Source of the DNA: Armatimonadota bacterium
Lineage (GTDB): Bacteria > Armatimonadota > Fimbriimonadia > Fimbriimonadales > Fimbriimonadaceae
Reading direction: 5' to 3'
Assembly: GCA_023423495.1 (NCBI GenBank)
Contig: JAFAFM010000311.1
Location: 1 to 7,908, forward strand
Length of the DNA stretch: 7,908 bases
Translations under genes and position numbers: made by a program
Shown here: positions 1-6,653 of the stretch, in pieces
Layout: each line of letters opens with the position of its first letter
How positions within the stretch are numbered: the first letter of the stretch is position 1
Notes under the pieces: model-generated
Seen by the model: only the letters and a program-made list of their open reading frames with translations
Database searches by the model: none
Told to the model about the DNA's origin: nothing

Positions 1-1278
1 CACACGGATACAATTGCGGCTCCGATCACCGGAGCCGGCCCCTCTCCTGTCGCGATCATTCGCTTGAGTGGACCAAAAGCATGGGATATAGCCAGCAACT
101 TAGCATCCCATGGGTATCCCAGGGAGCCTCGATACGCCCATTACGCTAGGTTCGCCACGGGCGATGACGGCTACTTGATCTACTTTCCCCAAGATAAAAG
201 CTTTACCGGCGAAGAGGCGGCTGAGCTTTCGCTGCATGGTTCACGTGCGAGCGTGGACGCAATGATGGGAGCCGTTCTGCACCTGGGCGCGAGAAAGGCT
301 GAGCCCGGGGAGTTCACTCAACGGGCCTTCATGAATGGGCGCATCGATTTGACCGAGGCCGAGGCCGTCAGGGACACCATCGAAGCGGAGACGTCCGCCC
401 AGCTCCGGTTGGCCAACTCGATGCGCGACGGCGCTTTGCATAACAAGTTGGCCGAGATTTCAGACGAACTTGTAGGAGTTCTGGCGGCGATTGAAGCAAG
501 TGTAGACTTCAGCGAGGAGCTTGGAGACGTTGAACCCGAATCTCAAGTCCATCGCTTGAAGCGAGTCAGCAAAGACATCCAGGAATTGCTGTCGACGGCC
601 GACGTTGGCCGGATAACCCGAAACGGGCTGCGAATTGCGATCGTCGGTCCGCCCAATGCCGGCAAAAGCTCTCTCATGAACCGGGTACTGGGGCGCGAGC
701 GATCGATCGTGACGGAGATTCCCGGTACCACCCGCGACTACGTCGAGGAGCGGGCGGAACTTCTTGGCTTTCCGGTTGTCCTCACCGATACCGCGGGGCT
801 CCGAGATACCGGCGATGCGGTCGAGCAGATAGGAATTCAGCGTGCGCGGGCGCTTGCGGCGAATGCGGATCTTATATGGCTGGTCCTGGATTCCACACAA
901 ACCCTGATTTCGGACGACTACGGATTTGAGCGTCCGATGATCCGGATTGCTAACAAGGCGGACTTGGCAGAACCGCCCGAGGATTCCTTGGCCATATCTT
1001 GCCTAACTGGTCAGGGCCTCGACGAACTCTATCGGCATACAGCCATGTTCTTCGAGATGCCACTTGGGTTTGCGATCCAAACTCGGCACGAAAGCGACCT
1101 TTTTTCGGCCAACGAAGAACTGCAGCTTGCCATCGAGGCTTTACAGTTTGGGCGTCCGCCTGACCTAGCAGCAACTGGAATTCGCGCGGCTCTGGAATCC
1201 ATCGGTAGGATCACCGGCGAGACTGCAGACTCGGACATAATCGCCCGCATTTTCCGCGACTTCTGTATCGGGAAGTAG
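1..1278 (+). CDS. mnmE: tRNA uridine-5-carboxymethylaminomethyl(34) synthesis GTPase MnmE (5'-partial)
   Basis: MnmE works with MnmG to install the (carboxymethyl)aminomethyl group on wobble uridine 34 of certain tRNAs, using a formyl-tetrahydrofolate-type folate in its N-terminal domain and GTP hydrolysis in an inserted G domain. The frame is open from base 1 and begins with HTDTIAAPITGAGPSPVAII, which matches the extreme N-terminus of the family, so probably only a few codons are missing. The TTG at 64 is internal. Counting from the first visible codon, all GTPase motifs are present: P-loop GPPNAGKSS (216-224), G2 GTTRD (242-246), G3 DTAG (263-266), G4 NKAD (318-321) and a G5-like SCLTG. 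The protein ends in FCIGK, the conserved C-terminal C-x-G-K motif with the functionally important cysteine (residue 422). At about 425 residues it is slightly shorter than the roughly 450-residue E. coli protein, with the shortening spread through and after the G domain. The stop codon directly abuts the stop of the opposing HEAT-like gene. Confidence 0.97.
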   Translation, partial: HTDTIAAPITGAGPSPVAIIRLSGPKAWDIASNLASHGYPREPRYAHYARFATGDDGYLIYFPQDKSFTGEEAAELSLHGSRASVDAMMGAVLHLGARKAEPGEFTQRAFMNGRIDLTEAEAVRDTIEAETSAQLRLANSMRDGALHNKLAEISDELVGVLAAIEASVDFSEELGDVEPESQVHRLKRVSKDIQELLSTADVGRITRNGLRIAIVGPPNAGKSSLMNRVLGRERSIVTEIPGTTRDYVEERAELLGFPVVLTDTAGLRDTGDAVEQIGIQRARALAANADLIWLVLDSTQTLISDDYGFERPMIRIANKADLAEPPEDSLAISCLTGQGLDELYRHTAMFFEMPLGFAIQTRHESDLFSANEELQLAIEALQFGRPPDLAATGIRAALESIGRITGETADSDIIARIFRDFCIGK

Positions 1279-2277
1279 TTAGGCTTCTTCCGGAAAGATG
1301 GGTTCCATGTGATGATCTAAGCCGGCTGCTTCGATGTCCTTGGACATCTGCGATGCAAATTCCCGGAGCAGCGGATCGGGATCTTCCTCGGCGACTTCTC
1401 TCAACGCAAGAACCACTCCCCCTCGGAGGTTCGGCAGCCACTCCACCACGTGGAACAGCCCATGGATCGCGCTTCGTCGCCCAAACTTACTCGGCGCCGA
1501 CAAGCATTCCAGCAAAATCGGCCCGCCGTGCTTGTGCGGAATGTGGCCACCTAAAACGACGCCAGCTTTGTAAATCGTCCGGGCGTAATCATCCTCGGCA
1601 TCCCAGATCAAATCGCGGATTGCCGTGATTGCGGCTTCTTCTTCATCCTCGTTTCGGCAGAAACTGGGCAGATCTTCGAACAGATCCAGCACGCACCACT
1701 GAGCAGAACGTCGATAAGGATGCTTGCGATCCTTAAGGATGGCTACCAAAGCAGGAGTAAACACTCGTTGACTAGCGTGGGTGTCGATAACCGTATGAGC
1801 CTCGTTTGCCAAATCGCGGTCTCGGCAGTAAAGGAGTTTCACGAGATCGGTGGGTGAGAGATCCCGGATATGCCCTGTATACCGACCGGCGAGCCCCCGA
1901 GTTTCATTAATAAGCAATTGCCGAGTGAAAAGCGGCTCAGAACTCTTCGCCAGATTGCGAAGCATTTCCTCCAGGTTCTTGCCCTTGTCCTCGTGCCAGA
2001 TCGCGTCGCAGCGGCCAAAAACTCCATAGGGCGTGGTGGCAACTCGCACATCAAAGGTTTCGCCGTGCGCCTCAAATTGTGCTTGACCTGTCCAGTCGGT
2101 GGCTAGCACATGATATTCGTAGCTAATCGGGTGTGGCGGCCAATGGAACTTGATTCGGTGATCCGGCTTGATCGCCTTGGTGTCTCCACCGTTCTTCGCG
2201 ACCGCGGCATCGATGAACGTCTCGAGATCCCGAAGAATCTCAAGTGCCGTTCCGTCACTTTGGTCGATGCAAGGCAT
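1279..2277 (-). CDS. HEAT-repeat-like protein of unknown function
   Basis: I do not recognise a specific family. The protein is 332 residues from the ATG at 2275-2277. It has no signal peptide or membrane segment, so it is probably cytoplasmic. Residues 1-125 look like a mixed alpha/beta domain: an acidic helix, a proline- and aromatic-rich stretch around residues 44-56 (FHWPPHPISYEYH), then strands. From about 141 to 318 it consists of repeated amphipathic helices with HEAT-like spacing, for example SPTDLVKLLY, TPALVAILKD, RRSAIHGLFHVVEW and ALREVAEEDPDPLLREFASQ. Such repeats usually form a protein-binding solenoid, so a scaffolding role is a guess. I prefer the ATG at 2277 over the in-frame GTG at 2361 or ATG at 2316: the extra residues look non-domain-like, and a TAAACT box lies 7 bases upstream of 2277. 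It is transcribed divergently from leuS and convergently with mnmE with zero spacing. The gene is real, judging by sustained protein-like sequence, but its function is unknown. Confidence 0.75.
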   Translation of the reverse strand: MPCIDQSDGTALEILRDLETFIDAAVAKNGGDTKAIKPDHRIKFHWPPHPISYEYHVLATDWTGQAQFEAHGETFDVRVATTPYGVFGRCDAIWHEDKGKNLEEMLRNLAKSSEPLFTRQLLINETRGLAGRYTGHIRDLSPTDLVKLLYCRDRDLANEAHTVIDTHASQRVFTPALVAILKDRKHPYRRSAQWCVLDLFEDLPSFCRNEDEEEAAITAIRDLIWDAEDDYARTIYKAGVVLGGHIPHKHGGPILLECLSAPSKFGRRSAIHGLFHVVEWLPNLRGGVVLALREVAEEDPDPLLREFASQMSKDIEAAGLDHHMEPIFPEEA

Positions 2278-2284
2278 AGTCAGT

Positions 2285-2290
2285 AGTTTA
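2285..2290 (-). promoter_or_regulatory. Candidate -10 box (TAAACT) for the HEAT-like gene, leaderless type
   Basis: On the minus strand TAAACT fits the TANNNT form of a -10 element and is separated from the ATG at 2277 by only 7 bases (ACTGACT). That spacing would place the transcription start at or within a base or two of the ATG, giving a leaderless mRNA. There is no Shine-Dalgarno sequence before this ATG and no good -35 at the usual 16-18 base spacing, so the call rests on the box, its position, and the matching arrangement at leuS on the other side of the region. Confidence 0.35.
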
Positions 2291-2365
2291 GCCGTCTGAA
2301 ACAAGAAACGAGCCATACCGCTGGCTGGTTGCATTGGAGACCCTGGCCAGAGTCCGGGCACCAGC

Positions 2366-2371
2366 TAAAAT
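2366..2371 (+). promoter_or_regulatory. Candidate -10 box (TAAAAT) for leuS, leaderless type
   Basis: TAAAAT differs from the TATAAT consensus at one position. It lies 8 bases before the leuS ATG at 2380 (spacer AACAACCT), so transcription would start almost exactly at the start codon and the mRNA would carry little or no leader. No purine-rich ribosome binding site precedes the ATG. No convincing -35 hexamer is visible around 2343-2348, so this could be chance AT-richness in an otherwise GC-rich spacer. Confidence 0.4.
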
Positions 2372-2379
2372 AACAACCT

Positions 2380-5334
2380 ATGCCCGATCGATATGAGCCC
2401 TCCACCTTTGATGCCAAATGGCAGAAGCGGTGGAAGGAAACAGACCTGTATAAGACCCGCGAAGAATCCGGCCGACCTAAATTCTATGGTGCTGATTTCT
2501 TCCCCTACCCCTCCGGGGCGGGCCTTAGCGTCGGGCACTGCCGGAATTACGTCCCCACCGACGTTCTCTGCCGGATGAAATATATGCAGGGCTATAACGT
2601 GCTGCATCCGATGGGTTTCGACGCCTTCGGCTTGCCGGCGGAAAACGAGGCAATCAAGCAAAAGACACATCCCGCACCCATGATTCGCAAGTACGCGGAC
2701 AACTATCGGCGGCAGATGGATTTGGTCGGAATCAGCTATGACTGGTCGCGATCGTTTGCCTCCAGCGACCCGAACTACTACAAGTGGACGCAATGGATTT
2801 TCGAGCTGCTCTACAAGCGAGGTCTGGCTTACCGGAAGATGGCGGCCGTGAACTGGGATCCCGTAGACAAAACCGTACTCGCGGATGAAGAAGTCATCGG
2901 CGGCCGGGCCGAGCGGTCCGGTGCACTGGTGGAGAAGAAACTGATCCCTCAGTGGTTTTTCAAGATCACGGATTATGCTGAGCGTCTCTTGAACGACCTG
3001 GACGAGTTGGACTGGCCCGAGGGAATCAAGGCCCAACAGCGCAACTGGATTGGCAAGTCAGAGGGTGTGCAGTTCCGAATGGAAGTCCGGTTCATGTCCC
3101 AAGACGAATACAACCGACACTGGGGTCGAGGGCCGTCCTCTATCCAAGAACCCAAAACCATGTCCGATGAGCTGGAGGCTCTGAAGGCTGAAATTCTGGC
3201 AGCGGGATTCAAGCCGGAAGCAGATCCCGCCCAAGTTGAAAAAGGACTGCACCACTTGGGCAAAACTGAGGATGCCGCATTCAAGGCGGATAAGCCAATT
3301 GAGAGCGAATCGGTGAGCCATGCGTTTGAAGCAGCGTCCGTCAAAGCGGGACTTGAGTTCAATCCCAAAGACAGGAAGCTGACATTCGAAGTCTTCACGA
3401 CCCGTGTGGACACGGTTTTCGGCATGACCTTCTGCGTCCTATCACCTGAACACGAGATTGTCGACAAGATCCGGGCGGGCGTCGATCCTGACTTCCAAAA
3501 GGACATCGATGCCTATCGGGAAAGGGCCAAAGCCAAGACGGATACCGAGCGGACGGCAGAAGATCGGGAGAAAACGGGCGTCTTCACCGGCGCCTATGCT
3601 ATCAATCCGGCGAACCGCAAACCCGTCCCGATTTGGATTGCCGATTACGTGCTAGCTGGGTACGGGACGGGCGCAATCATGGCCGTTCCCGGCCACGATG
3701 AACGTGACTTCGAGTTTGCGTTGATGTTTGGCCTCGATGTGATCCCGGTTATCAAGCCGGACGAAAACTACCTTCGGTCATTCCATCAGGACGGCGAATT
3801 TCAGTACGAATCGGCGCTCGCCGCATACCTGCGAGAGCCAACAGCGTACACGCCGCCCTTCGTATCGAAAGATTCGGTGATGATCAACTCCGGCGAATAC
3901 AATGGCATGTCCAACGAGGAGGGCACGGCATCCCTGGGTCGGTGGATGGAAGCGCTGGACATCGGTCGGAGAAAAACCCAGTACAAGCTCCGCGACTGGC
4001 TGATTTCCAGGCAGCGGTATTGGGGCTGCCCCATTCCCATCATTCATTCCAAGGATGGTGAGGAGCAACTGGTCCCCTTGGATGCTCTTCCCGTGGAGTT
4101 GCCCGACGTGGAGAACTATGAGCCTGCCGGCGACGGCTCTTCCCCACTTGCTCACATTCCGGAGTTTGTGAACACAACTGACTTGGACGGTCGGCTGGGG
4201 CGTCGTGAAACTGACACCATGGGTGGCTTCGCTTGCTCTAGTTGGTATTTCCTGCGCTTTTGCGACCCTCACAATCCAGCCAAGGCTTGGGATCCAGCCA
4301 AAGCCGACTATTGGATGCCCGTGGACTGCTATGTGGGCGGCGCTGAGCATGCCGTGATGCACCTCCTGTACGCCCGCTTTTGGACCAAGGTGCTTTACGA
4401 CGAAGGGTTGGTGAGCGTCAAAGAACCCTTCGCCAGACTGGAGAATCAGGGTCAGGTGTTGGGCCACACCCCGTACCGAAAGCCGCGCGAAGGCGAGACC
4501 TTGGCAATGGGCGAAGATGGCATTCTTGTTTCGTTCGACGAAGCCAAAAACTTGCCCGAGGATCAGGTGATATGGCGCTGGGCGAGGATGAGTAAGTCCA
4601 AGGGCAACGTCGTCACCCCGGATGAGATGGTAGCCCAATATGGAGCCGACGCCCTCCGGGTGTACCTGCTATTTGTCGCGCCATTTAACGCCGACGTGGA
4701 GTGGGACAGCGCGGGCGTTTCCTCCGCTGCCAAGTTCTTGTCTCGAATCTTCAGGTTTGTAGATGAGCACAAATCCCGCTTTTCCCCCGACTGGAGAGAC
4801 CTGCTCGTCTTTGAACCTTTGAGCGATGCCGCCAAAAGCGTACGCCGGGCGACTCACAAAGCCATTCGGGACGTCACAAAGGACATCGATGACTTCGGCT
4901 TCAACACCTACATTTCGTGGTTGATGAAGTACCTCAATGCTATGGGAGATGCACTCAATGGGGTGGACCCGGAGTCGGATCGATCGCTGGCGCTTTCCAT
5001 CTCCGAAGCAGTCGAGACGATTGTTCTCCTGCTCGCTCCCGCGGCTCCGCACAGCGCCGACGAACTCTGGGAGTCGATCGGCAAGAGCGGCTTCACGTAC
5101 GAGGCGGAATGGCCGAAGTACCAGGAGGCGCTGGCGGAAGATGAGTCAGTCACGATCGCGGTGCAAGTGAACGGGAAGCTTCGTGACACCGTGCAGGCGT
5201 CTGCCAAAGCAAGCAATGAAGAACTTGAGGCGCTCGCCAAATCCAGCGCCAAAGTTCAAGCCATGTTAGAGGGGCTGACCATCCGCAAAGTGATCGTGAT
5301 TCCAGGCAAGCTTGTTAACATCGTGGCGAATTAG
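2380..5334 (+). CDS. leuS: Leucyl-tRNA synthetase with an enlarged editing domain
   Basis: LeuS charges tRNA-Leu with leucine using ATP and edits mischarged tRNA; it is a cytoplasmic class I synthetase. The start is secure because MPDRYEPSTFDAKWQKRW is the standard N-terminus. Visible elements in order: SVGH in the HIGH position (50-53), then CRNYVPTD and HPMGFDAFGLPAEN; the zinc-1 region (158-187) with no cysteines; NWIGKSEGV (222-230); the editing domain with TTRVDT (340-345) and GTGAIMAVPGHDERD (429-443), whose last Asp matches the conserved editing aspartate; LRDWLISRQRYWGCPIP; SSWYFLRF; RMSKSKGN in the KMSKS position (736-743); the anticodon-binding domain; and a typical C-terminal domain ending near VIVIPGKLVNIV. 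At 984 residues it is about 120 longer than the 860-residue E. coli enzyme. Most of the excess is an insertion at about 238-332, with a smaller expansion near 463-495. The downstream TPR lipoprotein gene begins one base after the stop. Confidence 0.98.
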   Translation: MPDRYEPSTFDAKWQKRWKETDLYKTREESGRPKFYGADFFPYPSGAGLSVGHCRNYVPTDVLCRMKYMQGYNVLHPMGFDAFGLPAENEAIKQKTHPAPMIRKYADNYRRQMDLVGISYDWSRSFASSDPNYYKWTQWIFELLYKRGLAYRKMAAVNWDPVDKTVLADEEVIGGRAERSGALVEKKLIPQWFFKITDYAERLLNDLDELDWPEGIKAQQRNWIGKSEGVQFRMEVRFMSQDEYNRHWGRGPSSIQEPKTMSDELEALKAEILAAGFKPEADPAQVEKGLHHLGKTEDAAFKADKPIESESVSHAFEAASVKAGLEFNPKDRKLTFEVFTTRVDTVFGMTFCVLSPEHEIVDKIRAGVDPDFQKDIDAYRERAKAKTDTERTAEDREKTGVFTGAYAINPANRKPVPIWIADYVLAGYGTGAIMAVPGHDERDFEFALMFGLDVIPVIKPDENYLRSFHQDGEFQYESALAAYLREPTAYTPPFVSKDSVMINSGEYNGMSNEEGTASLGRWMEALDIGRRKTQYKLRDWLISRQRYWGCPIPIIHSKDGEEQLVPLDALPVELPDVENYEPAGDGSSPLAHIPEFVNTTDLDGRLGRRETDTMGGFACSSWYFLRFCDPHNPAKAWDPAKADYWMPVDCYVGGAEHAVMHLLYARFWTKVLYDEGLVSVKEPFARLENQGQVLGHTPYRKPREGETLAMGEDGILVSFDEAKNLPEDQVIWRWARMSKSKGNVVTPDEMVAQYGADALRVYLLFVAPFNADVEWDSAGVSSAAKFLSRIFRFVDEHKSRFSPDWRDLLVFEPLSDAAKSVRRATHKAIRDVTKDIDDFGFNTYISWLMKYLNAMGDALNGVDPESDRSLALSISEAVETIVLLLAPAAPHSADELWESIGKSGFTYEAEWPKYQEALAEDESVTIAVQVNGKLRDTVQASAKASNEELEALAKSSAKVQAMLEGLTIRKVIVIPGKLVNIVAN
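3091..3375 (+). other. About 90-codon insertion inside the LeuRS editing domain
   Basis: In E. coli LeuRS only about ten residues separate the SEGV element from the TVYTTR strand at the start of the CP1 editing domain. Here about 95 residues lie between VQFRMEV and LTFEVFTTR. The extra segment (protein residues about 238-332) is rich in Glu, Lys and Ala and includes a likely helix MSDELEALKAEILAAGF (261-277), a short proline-containing turn and further helix-prone sequence. It is in frame, carries no stop and uses codons like the rest of the gene, so it is probably a folded lineage-specific subdomain and not an intein. I see no intein splice-junction residues. I do not recognise a domain in it. 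Confidence 0.75.
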
Positions 5335-5335
5335 C

Positions 5336-5959
5336 ATGAGAATTGCAAAGTGGATATTGGTGGGAGCTGTCTGTGCAGCCGTCGGCTGCAATGGCGGCTC
5401 GGCGGAAGACAAGCCAGTTATCGGTCATGGCGGAGAATATGCACAGGTTCTCGCCGAAGCTGAGCGACTTAGCCGCGAGCCTCTGGAGAAACTCACTCGG
5501 GAAGAAGAGTTGACAGAAGAGGACAAGCAGGCATTGGTGAAGTCTGCGGCTCAATTCCAAGCCTTGGTCGATTACGAACCAAGCAAGTTCGCTCCATATT
5601 TAGCGCTTGGCATGATTTACCGTGGAATAGGCAACCTCGAAAAGGCCGAGCAGATGCTGCGCCAATGCATCCTGAATATTCCGCCCAGCAACGAAGAGGC
5701 CATCCACATGACGAGCGCCGAGGCCCATTACCAACTCTCCCGAGTGCTATTCGACTCCGGCAACTACGAGCAGGCGTTGGCCGAAGCCAGCACCGCAGTG
5801 GAGTCGCACGGGGACAATCCTAACTACTACTTTGGGAAGGCTTCCGCTTTGGTGCAGTTGAATCGGGAAAAAGAAGCCAAGGAAGCACTGAAAATTGCCC
5901 TCAAGCTCGATCCAAACCACCGGTTGGCAACCGGACTGCAGAAATTGCTTAACCGATAG
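5336..5959 (+). CDS. TPR-repeat lipoprotein
   Basis: This is a 207-residue predicted lipoprotein. The first 18 residues form a lipoprotein signal peptide: basic start (R2, K5), hydrophobic core ILVGAVCAA, then lipobox A-V-G-C with Cys18 as the lipidation site, followed by a flexible NGGSAED linker. I chose the ATG at 5336 over the in-frame TTG at 5312 because it puts the basic residues and hydrophobic core directly at the N-terminus. After a charged helical segment (about 36-75) come three tetratricopeptide-like units at about 84-117, 127-160 and 163-196, with typical TPR features such as YLALGMIYRGIGNLEKAEQM, a short NYEQALAEA and ALKIALKLDPNH. TPR solenoids bind other proteins, so this may be an envelope-anchored adaptor; its partner is unknown. 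It starts one base after the leuS stop without a clear ribosome binding site, suggesting cotranscription and translational coupling. Its end overlaps the convergent rsmG end by 11 bases. Confidence 0.9.
   Translation: MRIAKWILVGAVCAAVGCNGGSAEDKPVIGHGGEYAQVLAEAERLSREPLEKLTREEELTEEDKQALVKSAAQFQALVDYEPSKFAPYLALGMIYRGIGNLEKAEQMLRQCILNIPPSNEEAIHMTSAEAHYQLSRVLFDSGNYEQALAEASTAVESHGDNPNYYFGKASALVQLNREKEAKEALKIALKLDPNHRLATGLQKLLNR
5949..5959. other. 11-bp convergent overlap of TPR-lipoprotein and rsmG stop regions
   Basis: The plus-strand TPR gene ends with TAG at 5957-5959 and the minus-strand rsmG ends with TAA whose complement is at 5949-5951, so the two reading frames share 11 bases tail to tail. 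I see no rho-independent terminator with a T-run within about 100 bases on either side. Each transcript should therefore run into the other gene unless Rho or collision stops it. Confidence 0.9.
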
Positions 5960-6650
5960 GTTTTCGTTTGATCTCGGCCCACGTCCGTGGATACTGCTTG
6001 GGGGTTGAACGTACCTTCTCAAAGATGGGAATCAGTCGCACCACTTCCGTTCCTGGGATGGCTCTGCGTTGAACCTCCCGTAGCTTGAGGCCAAGCTGGC
6101 TTGCATCCAGCGCACGAATGGCTTCCACCTCGGCAACGGTCCTCATAGGAAGCACAAGCCCCCCAACTTTGGCAAAGGGTGAGCTGAGTTCCAATTGGAT
6201 TGGCAAAGGGGCCACCGCTCGACCCGTAATGACATCGAACGCCTCCCGCTGATCCCAGTCCTCCAAACGGACTTGAATAGGAAGCAGATTTGGCAAAGGC
6301 TGCTTGATCAAGAAACCGATCATCTTGCCGCTGGAATCTGCCGCATTGACTTGAAGATCGGGGCGCGCACAGGCAAGCGGCCATGCGGGAAATCCGGGTC
6401 CCGTGCCCACATCCAACACAGAACTACCGGTGGGAATCACCTCCTGGAACAACAAACTGTCCAGAAAGTGACGCTGCCACGCTTCCTCCTTCGGGACCCG
6501 CGTTAAGTTCATGATTTCGTTGGCACGATAGAGGGCATCCTCGAAGAATTCGAACTGGTCGAGTTGTTGTGCGCTTAACTCGAGGCCCAGGGTCTGCGCG
6601 GCACGGACAAAGGCATCACGATCCACAGACGTACATGATGACTCACGCAA
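5949..6650 (-). CDS. rsmG: 16S rRNA (guanine(527)-N7)-methyltransferase RsmG
   Basis: RsmG (GidB) transfers a methyl group from S-adenosylmethionine to N7 of G527 in 16S rRNA; loss of it gives low-level streptomycin resistance in several bacteria. Family landmarks, numbered from the TTG at 6650: an N-terminal helix LGLELSAQQLDQFEFF, NLT (48-50), HFLDSL (61-66), the SAM-binding loop VLDVGTGPGFP (78-88; usual form DVGSGAGFPG), ADSSGKMIGFL after motif II, VRLEDW, FDVITGRAVAPL (usual form V-A-RAVA-L) and a basic tail ending KRKPIG. Length is 233 residues from TTG 6650, or 225 from the in-frame GTG at 6626, which would begin MDRDAFVRAAQ and may be the true start because the first eight residues are not family-like and the TTG sits 3 bases after a strong hairpin. 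Neither start has a clear ribosome binding site. It lies downstream of the Asp-box gene on the same strand. Confidence 0.95.
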   Translation of the reverse strand: MRESSCTSVDRDAFVRAAQTLGLELSAQQLDQFEFFEDALYRANEIMNLTRVPKEEAWQRHFLDSLLFQEVIPTGSSVLDVGTGPGFPAWPLACARPDLQVNAADSSGKMIGFLIKQPLPNLLPIQVRLEDWDQREAFDVITGRAVAPLPIQLELSSPFAKVGGLVLPMRTVAEVEAIRALDASQLGLKLREVQRRAIPGTEVVRLIPIFEKVRSTPKQYPRTWAEIKRKPIG

Positions 6651-6653
6651 ATT

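Noticed and set aside
460..900. Minus-strand open frame of 146 codons within mnmE
   Set aside because: It covers the MnmE G-domain coding region, where the plus-strand frame has all GTPase motifs.
2278..2361. N-terminal extension of the HEAT-like protein from GTG 2361 or ATG 2316
   Set aside because: The added residues (MPGLWPGSPMQPASG...) look like translated intergenic DNA, and using them would place the leuS promoter region inside the gene. The ATG at 2277 has a -10-like box at leaderless distance.
3091..3375. LeuRS insertion as an intein or mobile element
   Set aside because: There is no Cys/Ser at the left junction, no His-Asn at the right junction, no direct repeats, and the segment is too short for a typical intein with intact splicing blocks.
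3778..4638. Long open frame on the minus strand opposite leuS (286 codons), and a similar one at 2365-3036
   Set aside because: They lie wholly within a certain leuS, have low-complexity shadow-like translations with no recognisable domain, and arise from codon bias on the opposite strand.
5312..5335. TTG 5312 as start of the TPR lipoprotein
   Set aside because: It would overlap the leuS end and put eight extra residues before a well-formed lipoprotein signal peptide that starts at ATG 5336.
5978..5992. CCCACGTCCGTGGAT inverted repeat just after the TPR gene as a terminator
   Set aside because: The stem is only 4-5 bp, the loop is tiny and no T-run follows; it lies inside the rsmG coding region.
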